Assembly (NCBI GenBank): GCA_027065245.1
Contig: JAMOOS010000035.1
Span: 1-19,719 of the forward strand
Reading direction: 5' to 3'
From: Desulfuromonadaceae bacterium
GTDB lineage: Bacteria > Desulfobacterota > Desulfuromonadia > Desulfuromonadales > Desulfuromonadaceae
Length of the DNA stretch: 19,719 nucleotides
Under the pieces are notes generated by a model. That model worked only from the letters and a program-made list of their open reading frames with translations, was not told the origin of the DNA and made no database searches. This document shows positions 1 through 6,353 of this stretch, in pieces; within the stretch, counting starts at the first letter, position 1, and each line of letters begins with the position of its first letter. Made by a program: the position numbers and the translations under genes.

Positions 1-280
1 AACACCTCACGCAGGCGCGGCGGCGTTACCGGAGCGGGTGTCTGTCGCCCGGATGGCGACAGTCAAGCACCCATGGATGGGTTCACGCGCCCCGCGCAGG
101 GAACGCTGCCGCGACGGCCTACAACAGCACAACACCTCACGCAGGCGCGGCAGTGTTACCGGAGCGGGTGTCTGTCGCCCGGATGGCGACAGTCAAGCAC
201 CCATGGACGGGTTCATGCGTCCCGCGCAGGGAACGCTGCCGCGACGGCCAACAACACAACACCATATGCAGGCGCGGCGG
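1..280. repeat. Tandem 127-130 bp structured repeat, two full copies and a partial third
   Basis: Copy 1 is 1-130, copy 2 is 131-257 and a broken third copy is 258-280. Copies 1 and 2 differ at six or so positions plus a 3-bp deletion near the end of copy 2. Each copy contains a 12-bp long-range inverted repeat (CGCGGCGGCGTT at 16-27 against AACGCTGCCGCG at 102-113, one wobble). This stem encloses three hairpins: an 8-bp stem at 42-62 with loop CGGAT, ACCC..GGGT at 69-82, and CGCG/CGCG at 86-96. Together these would form a cloverleaf-like fold. No credible gene lies here; the short open frames simply reflect the GC-rich repeat. The array may extend beyond the left edge of the window. Family and function are not recognised. 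Confidence 0.9.
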
Positions 281-291
281 CCACACCCCGG

Positions 292-630
292 TCATGACAG
301 ATGGCGCTCAATATCCATCGTTTCATGAAGTATACGCAACACCTCTATGGCGGGTGCGGCAGCATTACTACTGACCCGAAACAACACAAAATGACGTCCT
401 TTGCGACCGGCGCGGGCCACATGGAGAGAGTAAACAGCGCGGCTGATCTCATGGCGCCGTCTGGCACCGGGAATATCCGGCCCCCGAGACAAAGCACTTA
501 TGGCCAAAGATAGTGTTTTGGCGTAGATTTTACCCTGGCGCCGACCAAAATTGGCGACAGTCCAACGCAGAATGTGCTGAAAATCATCTTCAGCAGCGCG
601 AGTAACGCGCACGGTCCAGGTTGTGGTCAT
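292..630 (-). CDS. parE: ParE/RelE-superfamily toxin
   Basis: This encodes a 112-residue protein that looks like the toxin of a type II toxin-antitoxin system of the RelE/ParE fold. The C-terminal stretch with IEVLRILHETMDIERHL is the typical final strand and helix of ParE-type toxins, and the N-terminal VTRAAEDDFQHILRWT matches the first helix pair. Known ParE toxins poison DNA gyrase, while RelE relatives cleave mRNA; sequence alone leans to ParE because the partner is ParD-like. The ATG at 628-630 overlaps the antitoxin stop codon (TGATG), so the two are translationally coupled; a GTG one codon upstream is an alternative start. The gene ends about 12 bp from the third repeat copy, so the toxin-antitoxin unit fills the gap between repeat pieces. 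Confidence 0.85.
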   Translation of the reverse strand: MTTTWTVRVTRAAEDDFQHILRWTVANFGRRQGKIYAKTLSLAISALSRGPDIPGARRRHEISRAVYSLHVARAGRKGRHFVLFRVSSNAAAPAIEVLRILHETMDIERHLS

Positions 631-908
631 CACACATCCAGTGAGCGCCGCGCCAAATTGTCAAGGTGCTGTTCAAGCTCGTCCATTGTCGTGCAAGTGG
701 TATAGCGCCCCGCAACCAGATCGCCCTCGCCAACGCGTACTGCTTCCTTCAAGGCGCTGAGACGCGCCTCGTACTCTTGCTCCATCCGTTCGACACAACG
801 CAACCCTTCGCGCAATACCTCGCTGGCATTCTGATATCGCCCCGATGACACCAGCCGTTCAACCAGCATATTCTGGTGATCGGTTAACACAACATTACGT
901 GTTGGCAT
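630..908 (-). CDS. parD: ParD-family antitoxin (ribbon-helix-helix)
   Basis: This encodes a 92-residue protein with an N-terminal ribbon-helix-helix region (NVVLTDHQNMLVERLVSSG, then YQNASEVLREGLR) typical of the ParD/CC2985 antitoxin family. A charged helical C-terminus follows, which in the family wraps around the toxin. It should neutralise the downstream ParE and repress its own promoter. The start is set at the ATG at 906-908, with AGGAG about 8 nt upstream; a longer reading frame to 950 would run through the promoter and operator and is rejected. The stop codon overlaps the toxin start. The usual antitoxin-first order is kept. Confidence 0.85.
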   Translation of the reverse strand: MPTRNVVLTDHQNMLVERLVSSGRYQNASEVLREGLRCVERMEQEYEARLSALKEAVRVGEGDLVAGRYTTCTTMDELEQHLDNLARRSLDV

Positions 909-933
909 AATACAGTCTCCTTCCGGCAATTTA

Positions 934-950
934 TTGGCATAATATGCCAA
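934..950. promoter_or_regulatory. Palindromic operator of the parDE unit
   Basis: TTGGCATA-A-TATGCCAA is a perfect 8-bp inverted repeat around one base. A further half-site TTGGCATA lies at 902-909, overlapping the parD start codon, 32 bp away. Ribbon-helix-helix antitoxins commonly bind such sites to autoregulate. The palindrome also covers the -10 element of the promoter. Binding is inferred. Confidence 0.7.
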
Positions 951-967
951 CAGACCAGCCTAATCAA
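939..967 (-). promoter_or_regulatory. Sigma70-type promoter for parDE
   Basis: Reading the minus strand, TTGATT (962-967) is followed by a 17-bp spacer and TATTAT (939-944). The -10 sits inside the operator palindrome, so antitoxin binding would block RNA polymerase. The -35 ends about 5 bp before the flanking repeat copy begins. Confidence 0.6.
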
Positions 968-972
968 GCAAA

Positions 973-1062
973 CAGGTAACGCTGCCGCGACGGCCTACAA
1001 CAAAACACCTCACGCAGGCGCGGCGGCGTTACCGGAGCGGGTGTCTGTCGCCCGGATGGCGA
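973..1062. repeat. Partial copy of the structured repeat, right flank of parDE
   Basis: This 90-bp piece contains the tail of one repeat unit (AACGCTGCCGCG at 978-989) followed by the head of the next (CGCGGCGGCGTT at 1019-1030). It stops inside the 8-bp hairpin after GGCGA. It is nearly identical to the junction of copies 1 and 2 in the array at 1-280. It ends 4 bp before the rhomboid stop codon. Together with the left array it brackets the toxin-antitoxin unit. Confidence 0.9.
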
Positions 1063-1066
1063 TTAT

Positions 1067-2266
1067 CTAGCGATACAGCCCGGCGGCGGCGATACGCGGG
1101 TCAATCATGGCTAGGTAGTGACGTGCCTGCTGCGCCAGTTGTTCATCGCGGGTAACATCGAGCACGGCAAGAAAATATTGATGGGCACTGGGCAGAGAGT
1201 TGGCACTGTTGAGCAACGCCACGCCGGCACCGAAAAAAGCGCGATCAAGCAGCGGATCGTTGGGCCGCTCGGCGATAAAACGACGAAACAGCGACAAAGC
1301 GGCGGCGTAATCACCCTGCTCCAACAGATATTCACCCAGACGAATCGCCTGCTGAGCAGTAACGTGCAGACGCTGCGCCCGCCCCTTGAGGGAGAAATAC
1401 AAGCTCACCGCCGCCGGATAATTCCCCGCGTCCAGCAACTGCTGCAGCCGCTGAGCAACAGTTATGGAACTGTTGTCGTAATGAAACTGAAACTCCGGCT
1501 GCTGCTGACGCAACTGACGACCACGCTGCATACCGGGCAGAGACGCCGTCAACCACGCCAACCCCATTCCAGCAAAAAAACCACCAAGATGAGCGCCATG
1601 AGCCACGCCACCACCGTCGCCGCCACTAAAAAGAAACGGCAACAAATTATCCACCACCAGATAAAAACCGAGCACCAGCCGCGCCGGCAGATAAAAGGTG
1701 GTCATCAAAAGCGGAAACAGAAATACAAAAGTTTTGATTTTATTGCGCGGAAACCAGATGAAATAACAACCGAGAATCCCCGAAATCGCCCCCGATGCTC
1801 CGATGAGCGGCGCATAGGAATTTCGCGTAAACATGGCGAAAAACAGCGTGGCTGCCACACCGGTAACAAAATACACCAGCAGGTAACGCCACGGACCGAG
1901 ACGATGCTCCACATTCTGACCGAAAATCCACAAAAACAGCATGTTGCCAGCCAGGTGCATAAAACCGCCGTGCAGAAACAGCGAGACAAACAGGCTGAGC
2001 AAATTCGGCTGCGCCGCCTTGAAACCGTAATGAAACACGAACACATCGTAGGCACTGATGTGCTGCAGGGCAATACGGGCGCTCATGGGCGAGTATACCC
2101 CCATGCGACGCAGATATTCCGCCAGCCACGGATCGTACATATCGGGACGCGCCGCCGCCAGCGGAATGGTTATCAGCACAAACACCGCCACATTGATGGC
2201 GACAAGAGTCATGTTGGCGTAAGCACGCCCGGGCGCTTTGGGCAGATCGCCCATGGGGAAAAACAT
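1067..2266 (-). CDS. Rhomboid-family intramembrane serine protease with C-terminal TPR-like domain
   Basis: This 399-residue multi-pass membrane protein should cleave substrates inside the membrane. The rhomboid catalytic pair is visible: Ser158 in GASG and His226 in HGAHLGGF. The HxxxN motif (His104, Asn108) that forms the oxyanion hole is also present. Hydrophobic segments run from about residue 18 to 242. Residues about 265-395 are soluble and look like TPR-type helical pairs (LEQGDYAAALSLFRRFIAERP), a fusion seen in some bacterial rhomboids that may recruit substrates. The first ATG is chosen because GTGAG precedes it; an ATG at 2254 is possible. The stop codon sits 4 bp from a repeat copy. 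Gene order gives no clear substrate. Confidence 0.9.
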   Translation of the reverse strand: MFFPMGDLPKAPGRAYANMTLVAINVAVFVLITIPLAAARPDMYDPWLAEYLRRMGVYSPMSARIALQHISAYDVFVFHYGFKAAQPNLLSLFVSLFLHGGFMHLAGNMLFLWIFGQNVEHRLGPWRYLLVYFVTGVAATLFFAMFTRNSYAPLIGASGAISGILGCYFIWFPRNKIKTFVFLFPLLMTTFYLPARLVLGFYLVVDNLLPFLFSGGDGGGVAHGAHLGGFFAGMGLAWLTASLPGMQRGRQLRQQQPEFQFHYDNSSITVAQRLQQLLDAGNYPAAVSLYFSLKGRAQRLHVTAQQAIRLGEYLLEQGDYAAALSLFRRFIAERPNDPLLDRAFFGAGVALLNSANSLPSAHQYFLAVLDVTRDEQLAQQARHYLAMIDPRIAAAGLYR

Positions 2267-2283
2267 CGTGGTCTCACTGTTCT

Positions 2284-2356
2284 GGCAGCAATCTGCCGGT
2301 TTCGTTGCATTTACGTCGCCAAAACGCTATTCTTTGGCGGCAGGAGCGCCTGCCGC
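2284..2356. repeat. Cluster of three hairpins between divergent genes
   Basis: Three inverted repeats lie in the 132-bp gap between the rhomboid gene and the YicG-type gene: GGCAG/CTGCC (2284-2297), CGCCAAA/TTTGGCG (2317-2339) and a perfect GCGGCAGG/CCTGCCGC with loop AGCG (2337-2356). The last two overlap by three bases, so they would compete. None is followed by a T-run, so they do not look like terminators. They could be operators or leader structures. Confidence 0.6.
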
Positions 2357-2371
2357 AGTATGCGACAGGGC

Positions 2372-2380
2372 TGCTATTAT
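2372..2380 (+). promoter_or_regulatory. Extended -10 promoter upstream of the YicG-type gene
   Basis: TGCTATTAT is an extended -10 element 18 bp upstream of the GTG start. No clear -35 is seen 17 bp upstream, where the hairpin cluster lies. The same nonamer occurs at 17604-17612 before the LPP20-like gene. Confidence 0.45.
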
Positions 2381-2398
2381 ACACGAAAGAGGCGCACT

Positions 2399-3007
2399 GT
2401 GAATCTACTCTACTTTCTCGATCTCACCGGCACCGCCGCCTTTGCCATCTCCGGCGCGCTAGCCGGCATCCAGCGCAAGATGGATCTGCTCGGCGTGCTA
2501 GTGCTGGGGATGGTAACCGCCATCGGTGGCGGCACCCTGCGCGATATGCTGCTGGGCGCGACCCCGCCGTTCTGTTTTGAAAACGAAACCTATCTTTATG
2601 TTTCGCTGGGGTTCTCCCTGCTGACATTTTTCACGCACCGCCACTTAAGCCGCTATCACGACGCCCTGCTCTATTTCGATGCCGTCGGCCTGGCCACCTT
2701 TGTGGTACTCGGCACCGCCAAGGCGCTGGCATACGACTGCGGTGTTCTCAGCTCTATCATCCTCGGCGTTATCACCGCCACCGCTGGCGGCGTTATTCGC
2801 GACGTACTCTCCAACCAGGTACCGCTGATCTTGCACAAAGAGGTCTACGCCTCCGCCTGCATCGCTGGTGGCCTGCTGTTCGCCATCCTTAAAATCCAGG
2901 CGTTCAACCACAATTTTGCTACCGTGCTGGCGGCGGCAACAGTAATTGCACTGCGTCTGCTGGCCATCCGTCATAAGTGGGCGCTGCCCACCGCCAAAAT
3001 CGATTAA
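2399..3007 (+). CDS. YicG/UPF0126 family membrane protein (TRIC-type cation channel family)
   Basis: This encodes a 202-residue hydrophobic protein made of two similar halves. Each half carries the family signature: GGGTLRDMLLG near residue 44 and GGVIRDVL near residue 130. The family is now grouped with trimeric intracellular cation channels, and some bacterial members affect glycine or other small-solute transport; the substrate here cannot be told. About seven membrane segments are expected. The start is a GTG at 2399 with AAGAGG six bases upstream. A much longer open frame upstream (from 1118) is antisense to the rhomboid gene and is not real. It is the first gene of a three-gene plus-strand run, 32 bp before the hydrolase-family gene. 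Confidence 0.85.
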   Translation: MNLLYFLDLTGTAAFAISGALAGIQRKMDLLGVLVLGMVTAIGGGTLRDMLLGATPPFCFENETYLYVSLGFSLLTFFTHRHLSRYHDALLYFDAVGLATFVVLGTAKALAYDCGVLSSIILGVITATAGGVIRDVLSNQVPLILHKEVYASACIAGGLLFAILKIQAFNHNFATVLAAATVIALRLLAIRHKWALPTAKID

Positions 3008-3039
3008 CCCTGCTACATCAACCCGAAGGAGCAACCAGC

Positions 3040-3702
3040 ATGAGTCATTATCAGGCATTTCTTGAAGGCGGCGATTTCCCCACCCCCATCGGCAAAATCG
3101 TCTGTCTGGCACGTAACTACGTTGAACACGCCGCCGAACTCGGCAATGAGGTGCCGGAAGAACCGGTGCTGTTCATCAAACCGGCCAGCAGTCTCGTCTA
3201 CCCCGGCGGTCAGGTGGAAATCCCCGCCTATTCCAACAACTGCCACCACGAGGTGGAACTGGCGGTGCTGATATTCCAGCGCTGCAAGAATGTCAGCGTC
3301 GAGACCGCCATGGACTATGTCCACGGCTATGGCGTCGCCATCGACATGACCCTGCGCGACACCCAGGCCAAACTTAAAGAAAAAGGCTATCCGTGGGAGA
3401 TTGCCAAGGGATTTGACACCTCGTGTCCGCTGTCAATCTTTAAAAACAAGTACGAGGTCGGCGACCCGCACAACCTCGGCATCCAGTTACGGGTAAACGG
3501 CGAGCTGCGTCAAGATTCCACCACCGCCTGCATGGTGCGCAAAGTGCCGGAAATTATCGCCTATGTCAGCTCCATTTTCACCCTTGATGCTGGCGATGTC
3601 ATCCTCACCGGCACCCCGGCGGGTGTGGGCCCGGTACACAGTGGCGATGTGATGGAAGCATGGATTGAAGATGTCGGCAGTCTGAAGGTGAGCGTAAAGT
3701 GA
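3040..3702 (+). CDS. Fumarylacetoacetate hydrolase (FAH) family protein, acylpyruvase-like
   Basis: This 220-residue cytoplasmic protein matches the short FAH-family enzymes such as YcgM/FAHD1, which hydrolyse acylpyruvates or decarboxylate oxaloacetate with Mg2+ bound in the active site. Visible features are KIVCLARNY near residue 19, the metal ligands Glu71, Glu73 (HHEVELAVL) and Asp102 (AIDMTLRD), Lys123 in AKGFD, and LTGTPAGVGP near residue 189. Its length fits a single catalytic domain without the N-terminal region of true fumarylacetoacetases. The ATG at 3040 is preceded by AAGGAG. Its stop codon overlaps the GTG start of the next gene, so the two are probably translated together. The exact substrate cannot be read from the sequence. 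Confidence 0.9.
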   Translation: MSHYQAFLEGGDFPTPIGKIVCLARNYVEHAAELGNEVPEEPVLFIKPASSLVYPGGQVEIPAYSNNCHHEVELAVLIFQRCKNVSVETAMDYVHGYGVAIDMTLRDTQAKLKEKGYPWEIAKGFDTSCPLSIFKNKYEVGDPHNLGIQLRVNGELRQDSTTACMVRKVPEIIAYVSSIFTLDAGDVILTGTPAGVGPVHSGDVMEAWIEDVGSLKVSVK

Positions 3703-4580
3703 AACCTCGCCTGGCGCTGATTGGCCCGGGACGGGTGGGCCAGGCTGTGACCGCCCGGCTGCGCGGGTGTGGATATCCCATTGCCGCTGTGGTAGGACGC
3801 GATTTACAACGCACGCGCGCAGCGGCGGAATTTATCGGTGCTGAACTGATGGCCACCACCGATATACGCCGCTGTGCCTCGGCACAGCTGATTCTACTGG
3901 CTGTGGGCGATGACCAGATCGCCACGGTAGCGCGGGAGCTGTTTGCCAATGCCGCCCCCGGCAGCGACTGCACCATCATCCACTTCAGCGGCCTGCATCC
4001 GGCACAGGTCATGCGCACGAAGAATTGTCGCAGTGCGCTGCTGTCGCTGCATCCGCTGCAGACTTTCGCCTCTGCCGCCAGCGGACTGGAACGACTGCCG
4101 GGCAGTTACTGCGCCATTGAAGGCGATGCCACAGCTTACCCGCTGGGGCGGCAAATAGCTGCCGACCTCGGTTGTAACGCATTTACCATTGCCAGTAGCG
4201 ACAAAGCGCTCTACCACGCCGCCGCCTGCATGGCTGCCAACTTTGTCACCACCCTGCTCGACGCCAGCGCCGGTTTGCTCGCCGCCTGCGGCGACGGCGG
4301 CATTGCTCTGGCGGTTATGCGGCCACTTGTGGAGGCAGCACTGAACAATACTCTTGAGATGGGGGGAGAACAGGCTCTGACCGGCCCCATTGTCCGTGGC
4401 GACAGCACCACCGTTGCCAGCCATCTTGACGCACTGAAACAACGGCAGCCACAGCTACTGAACATCTACATCCAGCTGGCCAGCCAGACTGTGGAGCTGG
4501 CACAGCGCAGCAGGCGCCTGGACAGCGAACGCAGCGCCAGCATCAAAGCATTGCTTGGCAATTTTAAGCAGGCAGAGTAA
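3699..4580 (+). CDS. Rossmann-like NAD(P)-binding protein with DUF2520 domain
   Basis: This 293-residue protein starts with a dinucleotide-binding motif (GPGRVG, residues 9-14) in a Rossmann-like domain up to about residue 125. A helical DUF2520 domain follows, carrying the typical SLHPLQTF and a mostly helical C-terminal half (HAAACMAANFVTTLL). The arrangement resembles ketopantoate reductase and related 6-phosphogluconate-dehydrogenase-like folds. As I recall, a member of this kind (PanG of Francisella) replaces PanE in pantothenate synthesis, so a ketopantoate reductase role is possible but not shown. The start is a GTG overlapping the TGA of the FAH-family gene (GTGA). It ends 1 bp from the end of a convergent dehydrogenase gene, with no terminator between them. 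Confidence 0.85.
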   Translation: MKPRLALIGPGRVGQAVTARLRGCGYPIAAVVGRDLQRTRAAAEFIGAELMATTDIRRCASAQLILLAVGDDQIATVARELFANAAPGSDCTIIHFSGLHPAQVMRTKNCRSALLSLHPLQTFASAASGLERLPGSYCAIEGDATAYPLGRQIAADLGCNAFTIASSDKALYHAAACMAANFVTTLLDASAGLLAACGDGGIALAVMRPLVEAALNNTLEMGGEQALTGPIVRGDSTTVASHLDALKQRQPQLLNIYIQLASQTVELAQRSRRLDSERSASIKALLGNFKQAE

Positions 4581-4581
4581 A

Positions 4582-5553
4582 TCAGGCCGTTACCACATTC
4601 TGTGCTTCACCGGCGCAGAATGCGCGGATATTTTCAACGGTCACATCCAGCAATCGCTGACGTGCCGCCGTCGTAGCCCAGCCCAAGTGGGGAGAAATGA
4701 TGCAGTTGGGTGCTGTGAGCAGGGGGTTGTCCACCGCCGGTGGTTCGCTGCTGAGAACATCCAGCGCGGCTCCGGCCAACACGCCATCGCGCAGTGCCTG
4801 CGCCAGCGCCTCCTCGTCGATGAGGCCGCCACGGGCGGTATTGATGAGCAGGGCGCCGGGCTTCATCATGGCCAGGCGCTCGGCGTTGACCATCAGTTCA
4901 CTGTCTGCGTTGAGGGGGCAATTAAGACTGACCACGTCAGCCATGGCAAACAGGCCGTCCAGCTCCACGCTCACCGGCCCGTCAGCGTGCAGCAGCGCCT
5001 CGTGACGATAGGAGTGGCGGGTATTGACAATCACCGTCATGCCAAAACTGCCGGCAATACGCGCCACGCAGCGCCCGATGCGGCCAAAACCGACAATCCC
5101 CATAATCAGACCATCCAACTCCAGCAGTGGTCGCTCACAAAAACAGAAATCGGTGCTGGCGCACCACGCCCCCTCGTGCACACGCTGGTTGTGATACCCC
5201 ACCTGCTGGGTAAGCTCCAGCAGCAGGGCAAATACCATCTGCGCCACCGAACGGCTGCTGTATGCCGGTACGTTGCAAACAGTAATACCGCGCTCGCGCG
5301 CCGCCATAACATCCACCACATTGGTGCCGGTGGCCAGTACACCAACGTAGCGCAACTGCGACAGGACGGCAAAATGCTCCTCGCCCAGCACCACTTTGTT
5401 GGTCAGAACAATTTCAGCACCGTCGCAGCGTTCCAATACCTGGTGTGGCGCGGTACGCTCGTAAATTTCGCACTCACCCAACTGGCGCAGTTTACCCCAG
5501 TCCAAATCGCCCGGATTCATGGTATAACCGTCAAGCACCACAATTTTCATCAT
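4582..5553 (-). CDS. D-2-hydroxyacid dehydrogenase, probable glycerate (hydroxypyruvate) dehydrogenase
   Basis: This 323-residue cytoplasmic enzyme belongs to the D-isomer-specific 2-hydroxyacid dehydrogenases, which use NAD(P)H to reduce 2-keto acids. The nucleotide-binding GFGRIG is at residues 155-160. The catalytic set is complete: Arg241 in NTARGG, Glu270 in SSEPP and His289 in SPHLGW. The substrate loop reads ATGTNVVD near residue 74. The opening LDGYTMNPGDLDW is typical of members annotated as glycerate dehydrogenase, so hydroxypyruvate/glycerate is the best guess, with other short 2-keto acids possible. The ATG at 5551-5553 has GGAG six bases upstream; the next codon is also ATG. It lies 39 bp after the methyltransferase gene, as the last gene of the minus-strand operon. 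Confidence 0.9.
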   Translation of the reverse strand: MMKIVVLDGYTMNPGDLDWGKLRQLGECEIYERTAPHQVLERCDGAEIVLTNKVVLGEEHFAVLSQLRYVGVLATGTNVVDVMAARERGITVCNVPAYSSRSVAQMVFALLLELTQQVGYHNQRVHEGAWCASTDFCFCERPLLELDGLIMGIVGFGRIGRCVARIAGSFGMTVIVNTRHSYRHEALLHADGPVSVELDGLFAMADVVSLNCPLNADSELMVNAERLAMMKPGALLINTARGGLIDEEALAQALRDGVLAGAALDVLSSEPPAVDNPLLTAPNCIISPHLGWATTAARQRLLDVTVENIRAFCAGEAQNVVTA

Positions 5554-5592
5554 TCATATCTCCAGAAATAGTATCAACTACAACACTGACAG

Positions 5593-6273
5593 CTATATTT
5601 CCGCACGACGCATTATCACTACTCCGCCCTCGCCATAGACAATTTCCGCCTTCCAGCTCGCAGCCAACCAGGCAAACGTCTCGACGGCGTAGAAACAGAT
5701 ATGGGTGGGATCTTTTTTATAATACCAGTTGGCAAAATCGCGCTGAGAAGGAACTACCCTGGTCATCAGCGCCAGCAAGCCTCCCGGTTTTACATGATGC
5801 CACAGGCGGTTGAGTTCAAAATGGGGATCACGCAGATGTTCGACAACTTCGGTGGCAGTGATAAAATCGTAGTAATCACGCCAGACACTGCGATCATCAG
5901 CATAGAACTGGTCGTAGATACGCACCGTGTGCCCCTGCTCTTCCAACATCAGCGACAGGGTGGGCCCAGGTCCGCAGCCAAAATCAAGACCGTAGCTCTC
6001 CGGCAGAAGCAAACGCAACAGCGGCTCACTCAAGCGCGCCAGAAACTCACGGTAACCGGCATCGGCAGGATCGTTCTGGTGCTGATCGTAGATACGCCGC
6101 TCCTGCTCAGGCGATACGAAATCATGCGCCGCCACAAACACCATGGAGCAACGCGGGCAACGATAATAACAACGCACCTCATCACAACTGAACGCCACCG
6201 CTTCGTCACTCTTGCACAGCGGACAGAGCGCCGCGCCGACACCGCCATGCAACTCTCCCACATAACCAGTCAT
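5593..6273 (-). CDS. Class I SAM-dependent methyltransferase with N-terminal zinc ribbon
   Basis: This 226-residue protein has two parts. Residues 17-42 hold a four-cysteine zinc ribbon (CPLC then CPRC: Cys17, 20, 39, 42). Residues about 90-200 form a Rossmann methyltransferase domain with motif I LDFGCGPGP (96-104), an acidic residue at the end of strand 2 (IYDQF) and the TEVVEHL motif (141-147), followed by HVKPGGLLALMT. This layout is common in small methyltransferases that act on metabolites, sugars or cell-surface components; the substrate is unknown. The ATG at 6273 is preferred, with GGGG upstream; an in-frame TTG at 6282 is an alternative. It sits between the CsgG-like gene and the dehydrogenase gene, probably in one operon. 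Confidence 0.85.
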   Translation of the reverse strand: MTGYVGELHGGVGAALCPLCKSDEAVAFSCDEVRCYYRCPRCSMVFVAAHDFVSPEQERRIYDQHQNDPADAGYREFLARLSEPLLRLLLPESYGLDFGCGPGPTLSLMLEEQGHTVRIYDQFYADDRSVWRDYYDFITATEVVEHLRDPHFELNRLWHHVKPGGLLALMTRVVPSQRDFANWYYKKDPTHICFYAVETFAWLAASWKAEIVYGEGGVVIMRRAEI

Positions 6274-6353
6274 AAGCAGCAACCCCGCACAGGATAAACC
6301 TTACCGACTTTTGAATAGACAGCGCTAATAGACGCTGCGTTGATAACACAAAT

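Noticed and set aside
38..374. Short open frames in the repeat array
   Set aside because: They repeat the same peptide with each repeat copy, in several frames, without ribosome sites. The DNA repeat explains them.
1..1062. Integron-type attC sites or a CRISPR array
   Set aside because: I do not find the paired core motifs of attC or an integrase. The units are too long and adjoin without spacers, so they are not CRISPR.
1118..3007. 629-codon plus-strand open frame
   Set aside because: Its first two thirds are antisense to the rhomboid gene and rich in His, Gln and Arg. Only the part from the GTG at 2399 is a real gene.
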